Of a DNA stretch of 53,615 nt, positions 34,288 through 42,984 are shown piece by piece (the first letter of the stretch is position 1; every line of letters starts with the position of its first letter). The stretch comes from Pseudodesulfovibrio sp. (lineage in GTDB: Bacteria; Desulfobacterota; Desulfovibrionia; Desulfovibrionales; Desulfovibrionaceae): contig JAEINO010000023.1 in assembly GCA_016342345.1 (NCBI GenBank), forward strand, positions 1-53,615, written 5' to 3'. The position numbers were made by a program, and so were the translations under genes. The notes beneath the pieces are model-generated. The model made no database searches. It was not told where the DNA came from and worked only from the letters and a program-made list of their open reading frames with translations.

Positions 34288-35526
34288 ATGAACAGGGTTG
34301 TCGTCACCAGTGTCGCGGCCGTTACACCGCTTGGCAACGACGTTGAGACCAGTTGGCAGAACCTTCTGGCCGGAAAATCAGGAATTGGCGAAATCACCAA
34401 GTTTGATACAACGGATTTTGCCACCCGGATTGCCGGTGAAGTCAAGGATTTTGATCCTACTGTTTTCATCAACAAGAAAGAAGCACGTCGTATGGAGTCG
34501 TTTACTCAGTATGCGGTTTCTGCCACAAAAATGTTGTTCGAGGATGCTGGCTGGTCCATTCCGGATTCGGAAAAGCATCGGGCAGGTTCCATAGTGGGTG
34601 TCGGTCTTGGCGGTTTGCAGATCATTGAGGACATGCATACCAAGCTCATGGCAAAAGGACCGGGACGCATTTCTCCGTTTTTCATCCCTGTCATGATTGC
34701 CAACATGGCCGCAGGACAGGTGTCCATTGCCGCTGGTGCAATGGGGCCGAATCTCTGTACGACCACGGCATGTGCCTCAGGTACGCACGCTGTGGGGCTG
34801 GCCTATACCGATATCGTCATGGACCGTGCGGATATCATGATCTGCGGCGGCGCAGAATCCACTATCTGCAAGCTTGGCGTAGCCGGTTTCAATGCCATGA
34901 AAGCCCTTTCCGTTCGCAACGACGAGCCTGAAAAGGCCTCTCGTCCCTTTGACGCGGATCGTACCGGCTTTATCATGGGAGAAGGAAGTGGCCTGTTGCT
35001 TCTGGAATCCCTGGAGCACGCCACTGCCCGTGGAGCGAAAATTCTGGCCGAGGTGGTCGGTTTTGGTGCATCCGGTGATGCCTACCACATGACTGCACCC
35101 CCAGAAGATGGTTCGGGCATGTCCCTGGCCATGGCTGCTGCTGTCCGTGAGGCAAAGGTTGATCCTTCCGAGATCGATCATATCAACGCGCACGGCACAT
35201 CGACCAAGCTCAACGATCTGTGTGAAACTCGCGCCATCAAGACGGTCTTCGGCGATCACGCCTACGATATCAGTATTACCGCCAACAAGTCGCAGCTCGG
35301 GCATTTGCTTGGTGCTGCCGGTGGGGTTGAGGCAGCTTTCGCAGTCAAGACCATTGCCGAGGGCATTATTCCCGGCACAGTTAACCGGGATACCCCGGAC
35401 CCGGATTGCGATCTGGATATCTGTGTGGACGGACCTCGCAAGACACAGGTCAATTACGCATTGAGCAACTCGTTCGGCTTCGGCGGAACCAACGCCTGCG
35501 TCCTGTTCAAGCGATTTGAAGGATAG
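34288..35526 (+). CDS. fabF: 3-oxoacyl-ACP synthase II
   Basis: FabF condenses malonyl-ACP with growing acyl chains. The 412-residue protein has the catalytic triad typical of KAS II: Cys in CTTACASGTHAVG near 164, His in INAHGTSTKLND near 305, and His in KSQLGHLLGAAGG near 340. FGFGGTNACVLF closes the protein. It is 103 bases downstream of acpP and is followed by a terminator, which separates it from glyA. Confidence 0.98.
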   Translation: MNRVVVTSVAAVTPLGNDVETSWQNLLAGKSGIGEITKFDTTDFATRIAGEVKDFDPTVFINKKEARRMESFTQYAVSATKMLFEDAGWSIPDSEKHRAGSIVGVGLGGLQIIEDMHTKLMAKGPGRISPFFIPVMIANMAAGQVSIAAGAMGPNLCTTTACASGTHAVGLAYTDIVMDRADIMICGGAESTICKLGVAGFNAMKALSVRNDEPEKASRPFDADRTGFIMGEGSGLLLLESLEHATARGAKILAEVVGFGASGDAYHMTAPPEDGSGMSLAMAAAVREAKVDPSEIDHINAHGTSTKLNDLCETRAIKTVFGDHAYDISITANKSQLGHLLGAAGGVEAAFAVKTIAEGIIPGTVNRDTPDPDCDLDICVDGPRKTQVNYALSNSFGFGGTNACVLFKRFEG

Positions 35527-35532
35527 CAACAA

Positions 35533-35552
35533 GGGGGGCCGAACGGTCTCCC
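35533..35552 (+). terminator. Terminator between fabF and glyA
   Basis: GGGGGGCC (35533-35540) pairs with GGTCTCCC (35545-35552), including two G-T pairs, around a GAAC loop and is followed by six Ts. It implies glyA is at least partly independently expressed. Confidence 0.72.
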
Positions 35553-35558
35553 TTTTTT

Positions 35559-35710
35559 GATATAAAGCGGATCTCCACCCTGCAAGGGGCAATGGTTGCA
35601 CCAGCCCGGAGCGATATATGTCGCTTTGTCAGCTCGGTGCCGGAATGCCATTCGCACTCCTGTGATGGTGGGAAGCCATTCGTATTCACAACCAACACGA
35701 GGGTAACACC
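35559..35710 (+). promoter_or_regulatory. Leader region of glyA with paired inverted repeats
   Basis: This ~150-base stretch contains TGCAA...TTGCA (35581-35585 / 35596-35600), AGCGA...TCGCT (35610-35614 / 35621-35625) and two copies of GCCATTCG. It could be a structured leader or hold an operator. I do not recognise any known riboswitch class. GAGG before the ATG is the ribosome binding site. Confidence 0.4.
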
Positions 35711-36949
35711 ATGGAAGAGTTGTTGATTCAGGATCCTGCGGTTGGCGCTGCCATCTCCCAGGAAGTCAATCGTCAGGTCAGCAAGCTGGAACTCATTGCC
35801 AGTGAAAATTTCGTATCCACCGCTGTTCGTCAGGCTCAGGGCAGTGTTCTGACCCACAAGTACGCCGAGGGATATCCGGGCAAACGCTGGTATGGCGGTT
35901 GCGAATTTGTGGATCAGGTGGAAGACCTGGCCCGTGATCGTGCCAAGGAGCTGTTTGGTGCGGCCTATGCCAACGTGCAGCCCCATTCCGGTTCCCAGGC
36001 CAACATGGCTGTCTATTTCGCCTGTTGCAAGCCCGGTGATACTGTGCTTGGCATGGATCTTTCCCATGGCGGCCATCTGACTCACGGCAGCCCTGTGAAC
36101 TTTTCCGGCAAACTCTTCAACATCGTCCATTATGGTGTTTCCAAGGAAACCCAGACCATAGATTACGATCAGGTCGAGGCTCTTGCCAAAGAGCACAGGC
36201 CCACCATGATCATTGCTGGTGCATCCGCCTACCCGCGCGTTATCGACTTTGCCTGCTTCCGCCAGATTGCGGATGAGGTTGGCGCAAAGCTGATGGTTGA
36301 TATGGCTCACATCGCAGGTTTGATCGCAGCCGGAGAGCATCCGAGCTGCATCGAGCACGCTCATTACACCACCACCACGACCCACAAAACCCTTCGCGGT
36401 CCACGCGGCGGCATGATCCTGGGCGCGGAAGATTTGGAACAGTCCTTGAATTCCAATATCTTCCCTGGCATACAGGGCGGCCCGCTCATGCATGTCATTG
36501 CATCCAAGGCTGTTGCCTTTGGTGAAGCTTTGGCTCCCGGTTTTGTCGAATACCAGCAGCAGGTCGTCAAGAATGCCAAGGTGCTGGCAACGAGCTTGCA
36601 GGAAGCCGGTTACAAGCTGGTTTCCGGCGGCACGGACAACCACATGATGCTGCTTGATCTGTCCGAGAAGGATTATACGGGCAAGGATGCCCAGATCGCT
36701 CTGGACAAGGCAGGCATCACGGTCAACAAGAACACCATCCCGTTCGAGACCAAGTCGCCGTTCCAGACTTCCGGTATCCGTCTGGGTACTCCGGCTTTGA
36801 CCACTCGCGGCATGATTGAGGAAGACATGATTGTGGTTGCAGAGGCTATTACCGCTGCCCTTGACCATATCAATGATGACAAGATTCTGACTGAGATCAG
36901 TGATGAAGTTGAGATGTTCGCACGGGAATTCCCGTTGTTTGCATGGTAG
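35711..36949 (+). CDS. glyA: Serine hydroxymethyltransferase
   Basis: GlyA interconverts serine and glycine with transfer of a one-carbon unit to tetrahydrofolate. The 412-residue PLP enzyme has [12 protein letters not shown] near residue 25, [18 protein letters not shown] near 55, and the PLP Lys in [15 protein letters not shown] near 225. The length is standard. A strong terminator follows. Beyond it lies the left arm of the inverted repeat. In Desulfovibrio vulgaris, as I remember it, glyA is followed by the dCMP deaminase and rib genes; here it is followed by repeats and an AT-rich gene. Confidence 0.98.
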   Translation: MEELLIQDPAVGAAISQEVNRQVSKLELIASENFVSTAVRQAQGSVLTHKYAEGYPGKRWYGGCEFVDQVEDLARDRAKELFGAAYANVQPHSGSQANMAVYFACCKPGDTVLGMDLSHGGHLTHGSPVNFSGKLFNIVHYGVSKETQTIDYDQVEALAKEHRPTMIIAGASAYPRVIDFACFRQIADEVGAKLMVDMAHIAGLIAAGEHPSCIEHAHYTTTTTHKTLRGPRGGMILGAEDLEQSLNSNIFPGIQGGPLMHVIASKAVAFGEALAPGFVEYQQQVVKNAKVLATSLQEAGYKLVSGGTDNHMMLLDLSEKDYTGKDAQIALDKAGITVNKNTIPFETKSPFQTSGIRLGTPALTTRGMIEEDMIVVAEAITAALDHINDDKILTEISDEVEMFAREFPLFAW

Positions 36950-36983
36950 ACAAGTAGCTTAATAGAATAGAATAGAATTGAAG

Positions 36984-37009
36984 AGGGGCGGTCCGCAAGG
37001 GCTGCCCCT
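36984..37009 (+). terminator. Terminator of glyA
   Basis: AGGGGCGGTCC (36984-36994) pairs with GGGCTGCCCCT (36999-37009), including two G-T pairs, around a stable GCAA tetraloop and is followed by six Ts. Just before it is a short run of AATAG repeats (36961-36976). Confidence 0.93.
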
Positions 37010-37071
37010 TTTTTGTTGGGAGATGGGAGGGAAGAAGGGAGTTTGTAGTCGGGATTGTTGAAGGGAAGAGT

Positions 37072-37366
37072 GTAGCGCATTCGCGGTGGATGTTCTGTCG
37101 GGCGCGTTTTGCAGTGTCTCGCTTTTACAGCGACTTGCTTTTTGTCCGAAGCCACAAAAAGGAAGCAAAAAGGGCTTTCAGGAACGAGCTTGGCCGCTGC
37201 CTCCATGACCAAGAATCTGATCTAAGCGGGTCGGCTCCATCCCATGAAAAGTCTGGATCGCACCTCCCCAAATATTCATCCATTAACAACGCGCTTCTGT
37301 CCCCCGCACCAAAGCCGCCTCCTCCGCTTAGTCAGCTTCTAGGCCATCGGAGGCTTAACGCTGGGG
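37072..37366 (-). repeat. Left arm of a ~300 bp inverted repeat (copy D of the repeat family)
   Basis: Read on the minus strand, this block starts CCCCAGCGTTAAGCCTCC (37366 downward) and ends ACCGCGAATGCGCTAC (37072). The ~180 bp core (37187-37366) is the same family as 482-1990. The ~75 bases next to it, including TGGCTTCGGACAAAAAGC and CGCTGTAAAAGCG, are nearly identical to the right arm. The last 16 bases are identical in both arms, with a divergent patch of ~35 bases before them. By eye the core differs from the right arm at roughly 25 of 180 positions. Confidence 0.92.
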
Positions 37367-37430
37367 AGGATATAATTATTGTTTCAATTATATAAGGTGA
37401 CTTAAAAATTATTAAAGAGGAGGAGATCAT

Positions 37431-38297
37431 ATGTATATGAAAAGATATTTCCCCCCTGTCTTTTTATCCTTTGGTTTTGTGCTTATCGCTGTTTTAATAA
37501 AAATAAATACATCTAATCTTGCCGAAGCAGTTAAGTTGGCTGATTATGTGGGAGGCGTTGTTGGGGCGATCGCCTTAATATGGCTTGTATTCGGTTATTT
37601 ACAGCAAAATAAATCCCTTGATGCTCAACTTATAGGGCTAGAGCAACAACAAGAAAATTTAAAGCTACAAAAAGATGAATTGGAATTATATAAAGATGAG
37701 TTGCGTTTGCAAACTGAAGAACTACGTAAGATTGGTTCCTTTTCCGCGTTAGGGCAAATAAGACTGATTGCAGATAATTTGCTAAATGAAATTAAGGTGT
37801 ATTATGGCGGTAATGACCCACTAAACCCAGTTTTTTTGGCGAATCATGACTTGGAAATTATCTGTAACTCAGTTGAGCCAAAAGAAGTCTCTGAGTCAGC
37901 TCAAAGATGGCTGATTGATTATGGTTTAGCTGAACAAGTACTTAGTACATTAAAGATGTGTTCAGAAATGTATTTTGATGTGTCCGGGATAGAATATGAG
38001 CGTTGTTCTGGGACTGATGGCCATTTTATGGAGTTGAACAAAGAGAAAATATCTAAAATTCCACATTTGAAGGGTCTGTATTCAAAGGCTTATGCAGTTA
38101 AAGATACCGTTGACCGTTTTGAACCGGCATACCATGTTGCGATGTTAGCGTGGTTAACTAGTGGAAGAATGAAAACAAGAAATAGTTTATTTGTTCAAGG
38201 GGCGGAGAATGAGCATTTGAAGGCCCTTGAAGGAAGGGAAGAAGCTATACCAAAAATATACCATCACTATATAAAAAATAATAAAGATAAGAATTAG
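37431..38297 (+). CDS. AT-rich gene for a two-TM, coiled-coil protein of unknown function
   Basis: This 288-residue protein has two membrane segments at the N terminus (about 9-25 and 40-58), then a coiled coil of Gln/Glu/Leu/Lys heptads (about 60-98, EQQQENLKLQKDELELYKDE). A cytoplasmic helical domain of ~190 residues follows. The layout recalls DUF4760-type and phage-abortive-infection-type membrane proteins, but I recognise no diagnostic motif, so function is open. A strong site (AGGAGG) precedes the ATG. The gene is strikingly AT-rich with rare codons compared with its neighbours, which indicates recent transfer. It lies alone between two inverted ~300 bp repeats and two convergent operons. 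A weak hairpin overlaps its stop codon (38292-38315). Confidence 0.85.
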   Translation: MYMKRYFPPVFLSFGFVLIAVLIKINTSNLAEAVKLADYVGGVVGAIALIWLVFGYLQQNKSLDAQLIGLEQQQENLKLQKDELELYKDELRLQTEELRKIGSFSALGQIRLIADNLLNEIKVYYGGNDPLNPVFLANHDLEIICNSVEPKEVSESAQRWLIDYGLAEQVLSTLKMCSEMYFDVSGIEYERCSGTDGHFMELNKEKISKIPHLKGLYSKAYAVKDTVDRFEPAYHVAMLAWLTSGRMKTRNSLFVQGAENEHLKALEGREEAIPKIYHHYIKNNKDKN

Positions 38298-38380
38298 GGA
38301 ATACCATACCTAATTATTTAACGAGTGCCTATCTTGCATTTGAAACCTGCAAATTTGTATATTTTTTTATTAACCCTTAA

Positions 38381-38675
38381 CCCCAGCATCAAGCCTCCTA
38401 AGTCTTAGAAGCTGACCAAGCGGGGGAGGCGGCTTTGGTGTGGGGATTGGAAGCGCGTTGTCAATGGATGAATGTTTGGAGAGGTGAGAACTAGACTTTT
38501 CATGGGATGGAGCCGATCCGGTTGGATCAGATTCTTAGTCGTGGAGGAAGCGGCCAAGCTCGTTCCTGAAAGCCTTTTTTGCTTCCTTTTTGTGGCTTCG
38601 GACAAAAAGCAAGTCGCTGTAAAAGCGAAACACGTACAATGGGTTACGACTGCATCATCACCGCGAATGCGCTAC
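38381..38675 (+). repeat. Right arm of a ~300 bp inverted repeat (copy E of the repeat family)
   Basis: The block starts CCCCAGCATCAAGCCTCC and ends ACCGCGAATGCGCTAC, mirroring the left arm at 37072-37366. The core is 38381-38560. The outer end overlaps the last codon positions of the convergent radical SAM gene: its TAG stop (38672-38674) lies inside the shared GCGCTAC. No clear target-site duplication flanks the two arms. Confidence 0.92.
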
Positions 38676-40336
38676 GATTCTTTCTCTCCCTTTTCCTCTC
38701 CATATTCCATCTCCTCCATTCCGCACATCCTGCATTTCTCACATTCCAAAGATGGACACTTGGGTGAAGTCTGCGCGGCTTTGGCTCTTTTCCACTCTTT
38801 CAACAAATATTCTCGCTTGACGCCAACATCAATGACTTCCCATGGGAAAATTTCATTCTCGCCTCTTTCCCTGTCAATAATGTCCGCCATGTTGCCATCC
38901 CATCGTTTCAGGGCCTTTTTCCACCCGCCATGTTTGGCAGCCAGAAGAATGAAATCGGCAAGCTCTTCTCCGCCACGTGCGAGCATTCCCTGAAGACGGG
39001 CCTGGAATGGGGCGTCGTGATGCAGGGTTACGCCCTTGAACGGCTTGACCATCAGGGTCAGTTGCTTCATCCGGGCTTCCAATTCCTTTTCTCCGGCCAT
39101 GGGTGCCCATTGGAACGGTGTGAATGGTTTGGGTACCAGCGAACTGACACCTATGGTGATGCGCATGAAATGTTTTTTGCTTCCGCCGAGTTCCTCGGAG
39201 CGGATGCTCAGGATTTCATTGAGAAAATCCTTGAGCTCATCGTAGTCGGTGTCGGTTTCTCCGGGCCAGCCCGCAATGAGATAGAGCTTGAGGTGGTTGA
39301 CGCCATACCGGGCGCAAAGGCGGACTGCGTTCAGGAAATCTTCGGACTTGAGTTTCTTGCTCATCATGCGCCGTAGGCGTTCGCTGGCACCTTCAAGGGC
39401 AAGGGTCACGGTCCGTATGCCTCGTTCGCGAAGATAGACGAGCAGTTCTTCGTTGATGCCGTCGGCTCGCATTGACGACAGGGAAAATTTCTTTTTCTTT
39501 CCGTGCAACCATTTAAGGAACGGGAGCAGGTCGGGCCAGTCTGTGAGTGCGGTTCCCACCAATCCCACCTTGGGCGGATCGGTCAGTTCCACGATGCGTT
39601 TGAGTTCATCCATGTCCGCAAGACGTGGCGGGCGATAGATGAACCCGGCTGCACAGAATCGGCAGCCGTACGGACAGCCCCGGTTGACTTCGAGCAACAG
39701 GGTGTCACGAAAGGCTGCATGACCACTGATAAAACAGGAAAATGCCGCATCAGTCAGGCAGCCGGTCGGGCCGGAAACCACACGTTTGACCGGGGTTTTT
39801 GAACGGCCCGGTACGTAGATGCCCGGATAGTCCTTGATGGCTTCGAGGATTGCGTCTTTGTCATCGCCATCAAAGACGAGTTGCTTGATCATGTTGAAAA
39901 ACGGGATGAAATTCTCGTCGGCTTCCCCTGTCCAGAAAATGTCCACAAAGGGTGCGATGGGGGCCGGATTGAGAAAGGCTGGAGGCCCTCCAACCATGAC
40001 CAGGGGAAGAGAGGGGCGTTCCGCCGCAAGAGGCGGAACGCCCGCTGCCTGAAGCGTTCGAGGAAGGCTGAGGAAGTCCTCCTCGAACGTAATGCTCCAA
40101 GCGATTACAGGGAATGAGGATAGTGGGCTATTTGATTCACGCGTTTTCGGAGCACCGCCGTCGGTCAGCCCCAGCTTGTCCGGGAAGATACGTTCCACGG
40201 CCAGTCCGGGTTCCTCTGCCAGCATCCGATAAACGGCTTGCCAGCCAAGGGTCGAGACAGCGGCTTTTTCGCCACCGGGCACAGCTATCGCAACGGGCAG
40301 TCGACCTCCTGGGTCTGGTGCCAATGGTTCCGACAT
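38672..40336 (-). CDS. B12-binding-domain radical SAM protein
   Basis: This 554-residue protein has an N-terminal B12-binding-like region (LVMVGGPPAFLNPAPIAPFVDIFWTGEADE near 115-145) and a radical SAM core with the [4Fe-4S] ligands CPYGCRFC in VNRGCPYGCRFCAAGF near residue 227. A C-terminal Cys cluster (CPSLECEKCRMCGM) may bind another cluster. Related proteins are of the TIGR03960/YgiQ-like type; the substrate is unknown. The annotated ATG at 40336 has no ribosome binding site. A strong AAAGGAG at 40372-40378 is followed by in-frame ATC codons, so the real start may be non-AUG near 40361-40366. The gene is 60 bases after ftsZ and closes the dcw run. Confidence 0.88.
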   Translation of the reverse strand: MSEPLAPDPGGRLPVAIAVPGGEKAAVSTLGWQAVYRMLAEEPGLAVERIFPDKLGLTDGGAPKTRESNSPLSSFPVIAWSITFEEDFLSLPRTLQAAGVPPLAAERPSLPLVMVGGPPAFLNPAPIAPFVDIFWTGEADENFIPFFNMIKQLVFDGDDKDAILEAIKDYPGIYVPGRSKTPVKRVVSGPTGCLTDAAFSCFISGHAAFRDTLLLEVNRGCPYGCRFCAAGFIYRPPRLADMDELKRIVELTDPPKVGLVGTALTDWPDLLPFLKWLHGKKKKFSLSSMRADGINEELLVYLRERGIRTVTLALEGASERLRRMMSKKLKSEDFLNAVRLCARYGVNHLKLYLIAGWPGETDTDYDELKDFLNEILSIRSEELGGSKKHFMRITIGVSSLVPKPFTPFQWAPMAGEKELEARMKQLTLMVKPFKGVTLHHDAPFQARLQGMLARGGEELADFILLAAKHGGWKKALKRWDGNMADIIDRERGENEIFPWEVIDVGVKREYLLKEWKRAKAAQTSPKCPSLECEKCRMCGMEEMEYGEEKGEKES

Positions 40337-40396
40337 GCCATGGTACAGGGTTCGTTTGCCGATGATGAAAACTCCTTTACGCGTGCTTATTGGTCC

Positions 40397-41650
40397 CTAG
40401 TCCACATTCTTGCGAATGAAGGCCGGGACTTCGAGATTGTCTTCTTCGAAGATGAAATCTTCTTCACCTGGACCTGCCACAGCTCTCTGGCTTACCTGCT
40501 GCCGGGGCACATCCTGTGTGTATATGTCGTTGCCTGGTTTGCGCAGGTATGCCGGAATGTTCCTGTCCTGCGCGATGACTTTCTGGTGGCCGGGGCGTCG
40601 GCTCTGGGCCTGGGCCTTATTTGAGCCACGGGGGCCAAGCAGCAGCAGTTTCTGCTGGTCAGCCTTGCTTATTGCCGGTTCCGGTTCCTCGTTGGCGTTT
40701 TCGATGCCGGTGGCGATGACCGTGATGCGCATTTCGTCGCCTGCATCGGGGTCGAAGACCGTACCAAAGAATATTTCCGCGTCTTCGTGCGCTTCGTTGT
40801 AAATGATGTCGGCAGCTTCGGAGACCTCGTCAATAAGCATGTCCGGGCCGCAGGTGATGTTGATCAGCACGCCTTTGGCTCCTTCGATGGAGACATCTTC
40901 AAGCAGCGGACTGGTGATGGCTTTCATGGCTGCTTCCTTGGCCCGGCCTTCCCCTGAGGCTATTCCCGTGCCCATCAGGGCCATTCCGGAATTGGACATG
41001 GCAGCTTTGACATCCGCGAAATCAAGGTTGATCAGACCATGTACGGTGATCAGGTCGGCAATACCCTTGACTGCATAGTACAGGACTTCATCGGCCTTTT
41101 TTAGCATGTCGGCAAAGGATGCCTTCTTGGCAGCCAACTGGAGCAGACGGTCGTTCGGAATGGTGATGATGGAATCCACCACAGCAGCCAGTGCCCGCGT
41201 TCCTTCGTCGGCCTGTTCCAGACGGCGTTTGCCTTCAAAGTAGAAAGGTTTGGTCACGACGCCGACGGTCAGTGCGCCAAGTTCCTTGGCGATTTCGGCC
41301 ACGACCGGTGCGGAGCCTGTGCCAGTGCCGCCGCCCATGCCAGCGGTGATGAAGACCATGTCTGCGCCTTCCAGAGCCTCGCGGATCTGGTCAGATGATT
41401 CCATGGCTGCATTGCGACCGATTTCTGGGTTGGCACCTGCGCCAAGTCCTTTGGTCAGTTTTTCGCCGATCTGAATCTTGTGTTCGGCCAGTGATTTGTG
41501 AATGTCCTGATTGTCGGTATTCGCGACAATGAATTTGACGCCCTTGAGCGCAGACTGGATCATGTTGTTAACGGCATTGCCACCGCCGCCACCGCAACCG
41601 ACGACCTTGATCTTGGCGTTGCTGTCGTGTTCGATTTCAAAGTATTCCAT
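40397..41650 (-). CDS. ftsZ: Cell division protein FtsZ
   Basis: FtsZ is the tubulin-like GTPase that forms the division ring. The 417-residue protein has the GTP-binding signature [14 protein letters not shown] near residue 108, the N-terminal [13 protein letters not shown], and [11 protein letters not shown] with the catalytic T7 loop. A flexible linker follows from about 320 and the C-terminal peptide [10 protein letters not shown], which binds FtsA. GAGGAGG precedes the ATG. It is directly downstream of ftsA in the usual order. Confidence 0.99.
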   Translation of the reverse strand: MEYFEIEHDSNAKIKVVGCGGGGGNAVNNMIQSALKGVKFIVANTDNQDIHKSLAEHKIQIGEKLTKGLGAGANPEIGRNAAMESSDQIREALEGADMVFITAGMGGGTGTGSAPVVAEIAKELGALTVGVVTKPFYFEGKRRLEQADEGTRALAAVVDSIITIPNDRLLQLAAKKASFADMLKKADEVLYYAVKGIADLITVHGLINLDFADVKAAMSNSGMALMGTGIASGEGRAKEAAMKAITSPLLEDVSIEGAKGVLINITCGPDMLIDEVSEAADIIYNEAHEDAEIFFGTVFDPDAGDEMRITVIATGIENANEEPEPAISKADQQKLLLLGPRGSNKAQAQSRRPGHQKVIAQDRNIPAYLRKPGNDIYTQDVPRQQVSQRAVAGPGEEDFIFEEDNLEVPAFIRKNVD

Positions 41651-41709
41651 GTGTCCTCCTCAGCTATTCCCTGTTAGAAAGTTTCCCTGTATCCTCATGT
41701 AATCATTCC

Positions 41710-42945
41710 TTATGCGATGTCCGTGAACCACTTCTTCATGCGCGACAGGATTCGGTCGAAACCGGAATCGTCGCGAATTTTGAAGGGGCGGACCTTGTGG
41801 TGACCTTCCTCTTCTGCTCCATGGAGCAGCAGGCCAACCGCAGTGGCATATTTGGGGCTGCGAACCTCGTTCGCCAGACCACCAATGCCTTCGCCTGGCA
41901 CGCCGATACGGACAGGCAGATCGAAAATCTGCTCAGCCAGTTCCTGCATGCCGTCAATCAGGACGGTGCCGCCCGTGAGGACAACGCCGGCTGCGATCAT
42001 GTTCTTGAAACCGGATTTGATGATTTCCTGATCCACCAGGGCCAGAATCTCTTCACAGCGAGGCTCGCAAATTTCTGCCAGCACGCGTTTGCTCATCTTC
42101 CGCGATTCGCGTCCGCCCACGCTCGGGACCTCGATGATTTCGTCCGAGGTAACAAGGTCGGCCATGGCACAGCCAAAGTCCATTTTGATGTTCTCGGCAG
42201 ACATCATGGGCGTGCGCAGTCCGTAGGCGATGTCGTTGGTCAGGTTGTGACCGCCCAATGCCAGGACCGAGGTGTGCTTGATTGAGTCCTTGGAGAAAAT
42301 CGCGATATCCGTGGTCCCGCCGCCTATGTCAACCAGTGCCACTCCGATTTCTCTTTCCTCAGGAGAAAGGACGGCCTGACTGGAGGCGAGGGATTCAAGA
42401 ACAATGTTTGAAACATCAAGGCCAGAGCGGTTGCAGGAGCGGATGATGTTCTGGGCCGAGGTCACTGCGCCCGTAACGATGTGGACCTTGACCTCCAGAC
42501 GGACACCGGCCATGCCCAATGGATCGGCAATGCCGCGCTGGTCGTCCACAATGAATTCCTGAGGCAGCGTGTGCAGCACCTCGCGATCCATGGGGATGGC
42601 AATGGCCTTGGCCGCCTCGATAACGCGGTCCACGTCGCGCTGTGTGACTTCGCCTCCCTTGACGGCAATTACGCCGTGGGAATTGAAACCCTGGATGTGG
42701 CTGCCCGCAATACCTGCGTAGACGGTGCGAATGTCACAGCCTGCCATCAGTTCAGCGTCCTCAAGTGATTTCTTGATACACTGGACTGTCTTTTCGATGT
42801 TGACGACCACACCACGACGCAGTCCTGTAGAGGGAGTGGTGCCGATGCCGATGATATCCACACCGTTCTCGGTTGCCTCTCCCACCACGGTACAGATTTT
42901 AGTGGTGCCGACGTCCAGGCCCACGATTAGATCGTTTCTGGCCAT
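41710..42945 (-). CDS. ftsA: Cell division protein FtsA
   Basis: FtsA is the actin-like ATPase that tethers FtsZ filaments to the membrane. The 411-residue protein has the phosphate-1 motif VGLDVGTTKICTVVGE at the N terminus, ALVDIGGGTTDIAIF (phosphate 2) near 205, and AAGVVLTGGTVLIDG (adenosine motif) near 335. The C-terminal helix (DRILSRMKKWFTDIA) is the amphipathic membrane anchor. A good GAGGAG precedes the ATG. It lies between ftsQ and ftsZ. Confidence 0.98.
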   Translation of the reverse strand: MARNDLIVGLDVGTTKICTVVGEATENGVDIIGIGTTPSTGLRRGVVVNIEKTVQCIKKSLEDAELMAGCDIRTVYAGIAGSHIQGFNSHGVIAVKGGEVTQRDVDRVIEAAKAIAIPMDREVLHTLPQEFIVDDQRGIADPLGMAGVRLEVKVHIVTGAVTSAQNIIRSCNRSGLDVSNIVLESLASSQAVLSPEEREIGVALVDIGGGTTDIAIFSKDSIKHTSVLALGGHNLTNDIAYGLRTPMMSAENIKMDFGCAMADLVTSDEIIEVPSVGGRESRKMSKRVLAEICEPRCEEILALVDQEIIKSGFKNMIAAGVVLTGGTVLIDGMQELAEQIFDLPVRIGVPGEGIGGLANEVRSPKYATAVGLLLHGAEEEGHHKVRPFKIRDDSGFDRILSRMKKWFTDIA

Positions 42946-42984
42946 AATATTCTCCTCTGTTCCTCTAAGTTTCCCTGCAATATT

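Noticed and set aside
35559-35710. Cobalamin, TPP or glycine riboswitch before glyA
   Set aside because: Some short stretches look suggestive, but none of the consensus boxes match; reported only as a possible structured leader.
35507-36868. A 453-residue minus-strand open frame opposite glyA
   Set aside because: Antisense shadow of glyA, a well-recognised gene.
37072-38675. Insertion sequence or composite transposon
   Set aside because: No transposase frame is present and no target-site duplication could be identified; kept as an inverted-repeat-flanked cassette instead.
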